A stretch of DNA of 58,487 nt from an uncultured Lachnospiraceae bacterium (lineage in GTDB: Bacteria; Bacillota; Clostridia; Lachnospirales; Lachnospiraceae), in contig CAMONC010000003.1 of assembly GCA_946620235.1 (NCBI GenBank), forward strand, positions 1-58,487, in the 5' to 3' direction. This document shows, piece after piece, positions 52,544-58,487 of the stretch (position 1 is the first letter of the stretch; each line of letters starts with the position of its first letter). The position numbers and the translations under genes were made by a program. The notes beneath the pieces were generated by a model. It was given only the letters and a program-made list of their open reading frames with translations, ran no database searches and was not told where the DNA came from.

Positions 52544-54613
52544 ATGAACAACAAAGGACCTTATTATATAACTACTGCGATAGCTTATACTTCCGGCAAA
52601 CCGCACATCGGTAACTGCTATGAGATCATGCTGGCGGATGCGATAGCCAGATATAAGAAAGCTGACGGATATGATGTGCATTTCCAGACCGGATGCGATG
52701 AGCACGGCCAGAAGATTGAAACACGTGCCATTGAAGAAGGCCTGACCCCCAAAGAATTTGTGGATAAGACTGCCGGTGTTATCCGCCATCTCTGGGATCT
52801 GATGGGGACATCCTATGACCGGTTCATCAGAACCACCGATGAAGATCATGAACGCCAGATACAGAAGATATTCAGGAAGTTCTATGATCAGGGAGATATC
52901 TATAAGGGATCATATGAGGGACTGTACTGTACGGAATGTGAGGCTTTCTACACGCAGGCGCAGCTTAAGGACGGGGCATGTCCGGTCTGCGGAGGAAAGG
53001 TACATCCCGAGCAGGAGGAAGCATATTTCTTCAAAATGAGTAAATATGCTCCGAAGCTTATAGAATACATCAATGCGCATCCCGAGTTTATCCAGCCTGT
53101 ATCACGTAAGAACGAGATGATGAACAATTTCCTGCTTCCGGGACTTCAGGATCTGTGTGTATCACGTACGTCATTCAAGTGGGGCATCCCCGTTGACTTC
53201 GATGAGAAGCATGTAGTCTATGTATGGCTTGACGCGCTCAGCAACTATATCACCGGTATCGGGTATGATGCCGACGGGAACCACAGTGACCTGTATAAGA
53301 AGTACTGGCCCGCTGATCTGCATCTGATCGGAAAGGACATCATCCGCTTCCACACGATCTACTGGCCGATATTCCTGATGGCTCTCGGCGAGCCGCTTCC
53401 GAAGCAGATATTCGGACACCCCTGGCTCCTTCAGGGTGGAGAGAAGATGAGTAAGTCCAAAGGCAACGTGATATATGTGGACGACCTGATCGATGTGTTC
53501 GGCCTGGATGCAGTACGTTATTTCGTGGTACATGAGATGCCTTATGAGAACGACGGAACCATCACATGGGAGCTTATGTGTGAAAGAGTCAACTCCGATC
53601 TGGCCAATACTCTCGGAAACCTCGTAAACCGTACCATCGGCATGAGCAATAAGTATTTCGGGGGAGCCGTAGCGGATAAGGGTGCGGCTGATCCGGTAAT
53701 TGATGCGGAGATGAAGGCTTTTGTCTCCGGCGCTTACGATCGTGTTGAGAAATGCATGGAAACCCTGCATGCGGCCGATGCCCTGACAGAGATATTTGAC
53801 GTGTTCAAGCGCCTGAATAAGTATATAGATGAGACGGAACCGTGGGTTTTGGCCAAGGATGAGGCAAAGAAAGACCGTCTGTCGACCGTATTGTATAATC
53901 TGTGTGAAGGTATCATCATGGGTGCGTCTCTACTGGCTCCTTTCCTGCCCGGAACATCCGAGAAGATATCCGGTCAGCTTGGACTGAAGCTGCTGGATTT
54001 CGATGAGCTCGGCAGCTTCAAAGAGGGCGGTTCGACACAGGTGACATCCGAGCCCGAGATACTCTTTGCGCGTCTCGACAAGGAAGAGATCCTTAAGAAA
54101 GCCGAAGAGATCCAGTCACGGCAGCGTGCGGAGTTTCTGGATCATCAGAAGACCGCATTTGCCAATCTCGCGAAAGCCGGTAAGATGACTCCGGAGGAGG
54201 CAGATGCCGCATGGAAAGCATTGAGCGGTGAGAGTAACACGGACGATACGGCAGAAAATGCCGGAGTTATCGATATAGATGCGAAACCCGAGATCACGTA
54301 TGAAGATTTCGATAAATTACAGCTGCAGGTCGGCGAGGTACTTGAATGTGAGGAAGTGCCCAAGAGCAGAAAACTCCTTAAATTCAAGATCCGCATAGGT
54401 TCACAGACCAGACAGATATTGTCGGGCATCAAGTCCAGCTACAGTGCTGATGAGTTGGTCGGAAAGAAAGTCATCGTACTTGTGAACCTGAAGCCACGCG
54501 AAATAGCCGGCATGATGAGTGAAGGAATGATCCTGAGCGCCATAGACGAAGAGGGAGCGCTGTCACTGCTCGCGCTTGACAGGGATATGCCCGCAGGCGC
54601 AGAAGTCGGGTAA
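52544..54613 (+). CDS. metG: Methionine-tRNA ligase
   Basis: 689 residues. It charges tRNA-Met. HIGH-type motif KPHIGN (about 20-25), the zinc knuckle CTECEAFYTQ and CPVCGG, and the KMSKSKGN motif near residue 304 are present. The anticodon-binding helical domain follows, and a C-terminal EMAP/Trbp111-type tRNA-binding domain (about 580-689, with LQLQVGEVLECEEVP and VLVNLKPREIAGMMSEGM). The leader is only 47 nt, so no T-box. Ribosome site is weak (GAGAGGA). Confidence 0.96.
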   Translation: MNNKGPYYITTAIAYTSGKPHIGNCYEIMLADAIARYKKADGYDVHFQTGCDEHGQKIETRAIEEGLTPKEFVDKTAGVIRHLWDLMGTSYDRFIRTTDEDHERQIQKIFRKFYDQGDIYKGSYEGLYCTECEAFYTQAQLKDGACPVCGGKVHPEQEEAYFFKMSKYAPKLIEYINAHPEFIQPVSRKNEMMNNFLLPGLQDLCVSRTSFKWGIPVDFDEKHVVYVWLDALSNYITGIGYDADGNHSDLYKKYWPADLHLIGKDIIRFHTIYWPIFLMALGEPLPKQIFGHPWLLQGGEKMSKSKGNVIYVDDLIDVFGLDAVRYFVVHEMPYENDGTITWELMCERVNSDLANTLGNLVNRTIGMSNKYFGGAVADKGAADPVIDAEMKAFVSGAYDRVEKCMETLHAADALTEIFDVFKRLNKYIDETEPWVLAKDEAKKDRLSTVLYNLCEGIIMGASLLAPFLPGTSEKISGQLGLKLLDFDELGSFKEGGSTQVTSEPEILFARLDKEEILKKAEEIQSRQRAEFLDHQKTAFANLAKAGKMTPEEADAAWKALSGESNTDDTAENAGVIDIDAKPEITYEDFDKLQLQVGEVLECEEVPKSRKLLKFKIRIGSQTRQILSGIKSSYSADELVGKKVIVLVNLKPREIAGMMSEGMILSAIDEEGALSLLALDRDMPAGAEVG

Positions 54614-54642
54614 AGAAAAGACCATTGATCCCGAAGAGATAT

Positions 54643-54725
54643 ACGGGCGCGCCTAGCGGCACAATAGTCCCTTGCTGCGGCCCGTAAGTCCTCGCTGCGA
54701 GACCAATGTGCCGCTCTCGCGCTAG
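54643..54725. other. GC-rich structured spacer between metG and the hydrolase gene
   Basis: AGCGGCACA (54655-54663) and TGTGCCGCT (54707-54715) are perfect 9-bp complements. ACGGGC (54643-54648) and GCCCGT (54680-54685) can pair across them, a pseudoknot-like or alternative fold. CTAGCG and CGCTAG mark both ends (54653-54658, 54720-54725). Inside, CTCG-CTG-CGAG forms a small hairpin, and two AGTCC-containing segments are imperfect direct repeats. A T-tract is missing. Confidence 0.5.
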
Positions 54726-54744
54726 TATTCACCGGAGGTATCAT

Positions 54745-55677
54745 ATGCGAAAAGAAGAACTTAGCTTCGATTCACGGGATGGTGTATCCCAGATATATGC
54801 AGTTAAATACATACCGGATACAGCCCCTCGTGCAATACTTCAGATCACACACGGTATGTCAGAGCACATAGCAAGATATGAGGATTTCGCGACTTTCATG
54901 TGTGACCATGGAATCATGGTCATAGGCGATGATCATCTCGGACATGGACGAACCATGCATATGAACGGCGGCAAACCCGGATATATATGCGCACATCACG
55001 GAGATACCGTGATGGTACGTGATGAACACAGGCTGAAGAAGCTGGTTCAGAACGAGTATCCCGGAGTTCCGATTTTCGTGCTCGGTCATTCCATGGGTTC
55101 GTTCATTATCAGGAATTATATGTACAGATACGGAACCGGTATCAACGGTGCGATCGTTATGGGCACAGGCATGCAACCGAGATCGCTGCTCTGTGTATCC
55201 AGAGCCATGGCGGCGGTTTCCGGTTTCATCCTGGGAGACGATCATATTCCGAAGGTCATCAATTCAATGGCTTTCGGCGCGTATAACAAGCGGATAACTG
55301 ATCCTCAGAATGATTTTGAATGGCTGAGCCGTGATAAGGAGAACCAGCAGAGATATATTGATGATCCGGACTGCGGATTTACGTTTACCGTCAACGGCTT
55401 CAAGGTTCTGTTCAAACTGATGTGGAAACTGACCTATCCGGAGAATCTGAGCAAGATGCCGAAGTCACTCCCGGTACTTCTGGTTTCCGGTGAAGAGGAC
55501 CCCGTGGGAAATTACGGAGAAGGAGTGCGGCAGGTTTGTGATTCCTATGTGAATATGGGGATGGAGGATGTTACGCTTAAGCTGTATCCCGATGACAGAC
55601 ACGAGATTCTCAATGAGCTGAATAAGGAAGAAGTATACTCCGATATACTGGAGTGGATCGAGGCTCATATTTCATAG
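54745..55677 (+). CDS. Alpha/beta hydrolase, lysophospholipase/monoacylglycerol-lipase-like
   Basis: 310 residues. The nucleophile elbow is GHSMGS (about 116-121); the acid is in SGEEDPVGNYG and the histidine in DDRHEILNE. LQITHGMSEHIARYEDFA and GDDHLGHGRT are typical of Hydrolase_4 (serine aminopeptidase S33/monoacylglycerol lipase). No signal peptide. ATG 54745 is chosen because CCGGAGG lies just before it; a longer frame would begin inside the structured spacer. Likely acts on lipid esters. Confidence 0.88.
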   Translation: MRKEELSFDSRDGVSQIYAVKYIPDTAPRAILQITHGMSEHIARYEDFATFMCDHGIMVIGDDHLGHGRTMHMNGGKPGYICAHHGDTVMVRDEHRLKKLVQNEYPGVPIFVLGHSMGSFIIRNYMYRYGTGINGAIVMGTGMQPRSLLCVSRAMAAVSGFILGDDHIPKVINSMAFGAYNKRITDPQNDFEWLSRDKENQQRYIDDPDCGFTFTVNGFKVLFKLMWKLTYPENLSKMPKSLPVLLVSGEEDPVGNYGEGVRQVCDSYVNMGMEDVTLKLYPDDRHEILNELNKEEVYSDILEWIEAHIS

Positions 55678-55708
55678 GCCTCACTATAGATAGCTGCAGG
55701 AGGAGATT

Positions 55709-56650
55709 ATGAAAAAAGGAATGATCAAAACGTTAATAAGTACGGTTGCTTTGATCGTATTGGTCATGCTGCTGCCGGTCAAAGCCATGGCAGCGGATAA
55801 GGACACGGTCGTTGCGCTCGGTGCCGATCTGACCGAATCACAAAAGACCACCGTACTGTCACTGATGGGACTGACCGAGGCAGATCTGGCGAATTGCACC
55901 GTAATAACAGTAACCAATGCCGATGAGCATAAGTTTCTTGACGGATATATTGACAGTTCGGTCATCGGTACACGTGCGCTGACGAGTGTGAAAATGACCA
56001 AATCGGCACCCGGAAGCGGGATCAACGTTACCACACAGAATGTTAACTATTGTACTACGGGTATGTACAGAAACGCTCTTTTGACAGCAGGCGTTGAAGA
56101 CAGGGACGTATTGGTGGTGGCCCCGACCCCCATATCCGGAACAGCAGGGTTGATAGGAGCGGTTCGTGCATATGAAGTCTCCACCGGAGAAACCGTAAGC
56201 GAAGATGTGCTTGATGGTGCCCTTGATGAGCTTATTACCACCGGCGAGCTGAATGAGCAGTTGGAGAATGTAAGCAATGAGGATGTCGAGGCACTTATGG
56301 CATGGCTCAAGAATATGATAGCCACCGGCAAATTGGATACTTCCGATGAGAACAGCATCCGACAGACGATCTCGGAAGGCGAGAAACAGTTTGGAGTGAC
56401 TCTGACCGATGATGAGAAAAAACAGATCGTGGATCTGCTCAAAAAATTGGATAAGCTCGGGCTTAACGGAACTTATCTGATCGATCAGGCAGAGAATCTG
56501 TATAAGAAGTATGGCAGTGATGTCGTCAACCAGGCACAGGATGTGATCAATGAAGCTGTCGGAAACGCCGTGAGTCAGGCTACTCAGAGCTTTTTCTCCA
56601 GCATAAAAGAGAGCTTTACCGGTTTCTTCTCCAATCTTTTCGGAAGGTAG
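55709..56650 (+). CDS. DUF1002 domain secreted protein
   Basis: 313 residues. The signal peptide (KTLISTVALIVLVMLLPVKAMA, cut after AMA near residue 28) is followed by the DUF1002 domain: VVALGADLTESQKTTVLSLMG, DGYIDSSVIGTRALTSVK, DVLVVAPTPISGTAGLIGAV. The rest is helical (about 165-313) with an amphipathic tail FSSIKESFTGFFSNLF. Known only from Bacillota; function unsettled. Ribosome site AGGAGGAG. Confidence 0.9.
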   Translation: MKKGMIKTLISTVALIVLVMLLPVKAMAADKDTVVALGADLTESQKTTVLSLMGLTEADLANCTVITVTNADEHKFLDGYIDSSVIGTRALTSVKMTKSAPGSGINVTTQNVNYCTTGMYRNALLTAGVEDRDVLVVAPTPISGTAGLIGAVRAYEVSTGETVSEDVLDGALDELITTGELNEQLENVSNEDVEALMAWLKNMIATGKLDTSDENSIRQTISEGEKQFGVTLTDDEKKQIVDLLKKLDKLGLNGTYLIDQAENLYKKYGSDVVNQAQDVINEAVGNAVSQATQSFFSSIKESFTGFFSNLFGR

Positions 56651-56654
56651 GCAC

Positions 56655-57122
56655 ATGGAAGAGATCACATACAGAGCTGCATACAGGTCTGAATGGGATA
56701 TATGTATGGATCTGGCCTGGCGAACGTTTCTGAAGTATGAAGCGCCGGAATACTCCGACGAGGGAATCAGTAATTTCAAGGCATTTGTCTATGACGATGT
56801 TCTGAAAAACATGTTTCATAACGGTTCCTATCAGCTTTTTGTGGCTGTGAAGGACGGAGTGATCATAGGCATAATATCCCTCAGAGACAATAACCACATA
56901 TCGCTTCTGTTTGTGGAATCAAAGCACCACAGACAGGGAGTGGGACGCGGACTTATAAACAAACTGGCCGAATATCTTTATACCGAGATGGGACAGACCA
57001 GCATGACGGTTAATGCGGCTCCATACGCCGTAGAGTTTTATCACAAAGTGGGGTTTGAGGATACGGGCAAGGAACAGGAAAGTGCCGGCATCAGATTTAC
57101 CCCCATGGTTTTGTATATTTAG
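56655..57122 (+). CDS. GNAT family N-acetyltransferase
   Basis: 155 residues. ISLLFVESKHHRQGVGRGLI (about 86-105) holds the acetyl-CoA pyrophosphate-binding R/Q-x-x-G-x-G motif. The start ATG 56655 is 4 nt after the DUF1002 stop, with GGAAGG as ribosome site. Acceptor unknown. Confidence 0.88.
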   Translation: MEEITYRAAYRSEWDICMDLAWRTFLKYEAPEYSDEGISNFKAFVYDDVLKNMFHNGSYQLFVAVKDGVIIGIISLRDNNHISLLFVESKHHRQGVGRGLINKLAEYLYTEMGQTSMTVNAAPYAVEFYHKVGFEDTGKEQESAGIRFTPMVLYI

Positions 57123-57135
57123 ACGGGAGAGTTAA

Positions 57136-57861
57136 ATGAACAAGATTTTTGCACTGGATTCACCGGTCATGAGATTTCTGTCCAGAATGGCCGATATCAT
57201 GATACTGAACATACTGGTACTCATCACCTGCATACCGATCATAACCATCGGAGCGTCTCTTACGGCCATGCATTATGTGCTGATCAAAATGGTGAGGGAT
57301 GAGGAATCCTATATCATCAAGATGTATTTCAAATCTTTCAAGGAGAATTTCCTGCAGGCTACGATCTTGTGGATCATAGTGCTGCTCGTCGGAGCTATCT
57401 TTGTCGGAGATTATTTTGTGTTTGTTAAATCCGGCCAGGAGTTTTCCATTGTATTTATGGTGGCTGTCCTTTCGGTATTTGTCCTGTTTTTGATGACAGT
57501 CATGTATATCTTCCCGTTGCAGTCGAGATTCTACAATACGATCGGGCGTACCCTCAAGAATGCACTTTTGGTGATGATCCTGAATTTTCCCAAGAGCATA
57601 CTGATGTTTCTGCTTTATCTTCTCCCGGTCGTACTTCTTATTGTTTCACCATATGCCACGCCGTTTCTGATCATGTTCGGAGTGGCCGGTCCCGGTTTGG
57701 GAGCTGCTTATCTGTACAAAAAAGTGTTTGCCAGATTCGAACCCGAGGAAACGGCGATCACCGATGACATGGATTTCCAGGTGGATATGGAGGGCGTTGA
57801 GACAGAGGGGATCGAGACTGTCGAAACTGAGGATGCGGAGCCCACCACGCCCGGAAAATAG
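57136..57861 (+). CDS. YesL/DUF624 family membrane protein
   Basis: 241 residues with five to six membrane helices (IMILNILVLITCIPIITIGAS; ATILWIIVLLVGAIFVGDYF). These features match DUF624 (YesL) proteins, often linked to sugar uptake gene sets in Bacillota. The C-terminal 40 residues are acidic, with repeated Val/Glu/Thr. Ribosome site CGGGAGAG. It lies upstream of the sugar-ABC ATPase, in keeping with that link. Confidence 0.82.
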   Translation: MNKIFALDSPVMRFLSRMADIMILNILVLITCIPIITIGASLTAMHYVLIKMVRDEESYIIKMYFKSFKENFLQATILWIIVLLVGAIFVGDYFVFVKSGQEFSIVFMVAVLSVFVLFLMTVMYIFPLQSRFYNTIGRTLKNALLVMILNFPKSILMFLLYLLPVVLLIVSPYATPFLIMFGVAGPGLGAAYLYKKVFARFEPEETAITDDMDFQVDMEGVETEGIETVETEDAEPTTPGK

Positions 57862-57900
57862 GGGACTTTGTTCAACTTGTACATCAGATCCCCGATTTTT
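57861..57900 (+). terminator. Weak terminator after the YesL-type gene
   Basis: GGGGA (57861-57865) pairs with TCCCC (57889-57893), loop of 23 nt, followed by GATTTTTT. The short stem makes this only plausible. Confidence 0.4.
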
Positions 57901-57954
57901 TGTTCAATTGAATTATGGCGCAAAAATGACGGAAATTATATACTTGGAACAGGT

Positions 57955-57972
57955 TGCGGATTCATGTCCGCA
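57955..57972 (+). other. Hairpin in the leader of the ATPase gene
   Basis: TGCGGA (57955-57960) pairs with TCCGCA (57967-57972), loop TTCATG, 18 nt before the ribosome site AGGAGG. I see no convincing -35/-10 pair in the 139-nt spacer. Confidence 0.35.
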
Positions 57973-58000
57973 GAAAAACTATTAACCATAGGAGGTCGAA

Positions 58001-58487
58001 ATGGCAAGTTTAAGTTTAACCAACATTTGTAAAGTGTATCCTAACGGATTCGAAGCTGTTAAGGACTTTAATCTCCAGATCGAGGACAAGGAGTTCATCA
58101 TCTTCGTTGGTCCTTCCGGATGCGGTAAGTCCACTACTCTTCGTATGATCGCAGGTCTGGAGGATATTTCTTCCGGTGAGCTGAAGATCGGCGATAGGAT
58201 CGTTAACGATGTAGAGCCCAAGGATCGTGATATCGCGATGGTATTCCAGAACTACGCTCTGTATCCTCATATGTCGGTTTATGATAATATGGCTTTCGGT
58301 CTTAAGCTTCGTAAAGTTCCGAAGGATGAGATCGATAAGATGGTTAAAGAGGCAGCTAAGATCCTCGACCTGACAGCACTCCTTGATCGTAAGCCCAAGG
58401 CTCTGTCCGGTGGTCAGAGACAGCGTGTTGCCATGGGTCGTGCTATCGTTCGTAATCCTAAGGTATTCCTTATGGATGAGCCTCTTT
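58001..58487 (+). CDS. msmX: Sugar ABC transporter ATPase, MsmX/UgpC type (3' end cut off)
   Basis: The first 162 residues are present, then the window ends inside Walker B. Walker [11 protein letters not shown] (about 37-46), Q-loop [19 protein letters not shown] signature [15 protein letters not shown] and Walker B VFLMDEP are all visible. Ribosome site AGGAGG. Codon use is biased to strongly expressed types (GGT, CGT, ATC). MsmX-type ATPases serve many sugar importers, and the permease pair at 29313-31174 lacks one. The regulatory TOBE domain expected at the C-terminus is beyond the edge. Confidence 0.94.
   Translation, partial: MASLSLTNICKVYPNGFEAVKDFNLQIEDKEFIIFVGPSGCGKSTTLRMIAGLEDISSGELKIGDRIVNDVEPKDRDIAMVFQNYALYPHMSVYDNMAFGLKLRKVPKDEIDKMVKEAAKILDLTALLDRKPKALSGGQRQRVAMGRAIVRNPKVFLMDEPL

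Overview
The window looks like chromosomal DNA of a motile, strictly anaerobic member of the Clostridia, most likely Lachnospiraceae of gut or rumen type. The basis is the gene mix: flagellin plus FliS, a VanW/G5 cell-wall protein, an AGCS amino-acid symporter, the glycerol-3-phosphate oxidase trio with a DUF1667 protein, a CbxX-type AAA protein, a DUF1002 protein, and a beta-mannan phosphorolysis locus of the kind known from Roseburia and Ruminococcus. Shine-Dalgarno sites are strong and 1-8 nt gene overlaps are common. I see no rRNA, tRNA, CRISPR array, insertion sequence or phage gene, and no gene-free stretch above 300 bases. The first gene (GNAT, minus strand) and the last (MsmX-type ATPase, plus strand) are cut by the window edges.

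Layout. 1-5.5 kb: partial acetyltransferase, AGCS symporter, cyclophilin, a beta-helix/LprI lipoprotein and a C39-like protein, closed by a clear terminator. 5.5-10.5 kb: motility block (a 1012-residue flagellar-associated protein, flagellin, FliS), with two candidate sigma-28 promoters of matching form and a bidirectional terminator. 10.5-16.9 kb: galK (minus), endonuclease III with a hybrid histidine kinase, a pantothenate-type ECF substrate protein with CoaX, and a membrane-anchored helical protein (minus). 16.9-22.6 kb: an apparent operon running from a near-perfect sigma-A promoter to a strong terminator: a 36-residue membrane peptide, VanW/G5 protein, HypE-like half protein, Lrp/AsnC regulator, aminotransferase, TerB-AAA ATPase and a small protein. 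22.6-23.8 kb: an unknown coiled-coil gene behind a third sigma-28-like promoter. 23.9-27.5 kb: deoC, MutS-like ATPase, LacI regulator.

27.5-37.4 kb is a beta-manno-oligosaccharide utilisation locus: lipoprotein binding protein, two permeases, cellobiose 2-epimerase, two GH130 phosphorylases, a two-domain SGNH esterase of CE17-like layout, a Nudix hydrolase and ManA. Two copies of the palindrome TTTAGCTAAA flank its promoter region and probably bind the LacI regulator encoded next door. The transporter has no ATPase of its own; the MsmX-type ATPase at the right edge could energise it. 37.5-49.5 kb may be one long transcript: ManC (GDP-mannose synthesis), an MFS transporter, the three glycerol-3-phosphate oxidase subunits and five glycosyltransferases, ending at a terminator near 49.55 kb. 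Phosphorolysis yields mannose 1-phosphate, the direct substrate of ManC, so mannan breakdown may feed surface glycan synthesis. 49.6-58.5 kb: a beta-helix lipoprotein with twelve 18-bp repeats, proC, metG, a structured GC-rich spacer, an alpha/beta hydrolase, DUF1002 protein, GNAT, a YesL-type protein and the partial ATPase.

All assignments come from reading the sequence and from recalled family features. No database search, folding program or expression data was available.
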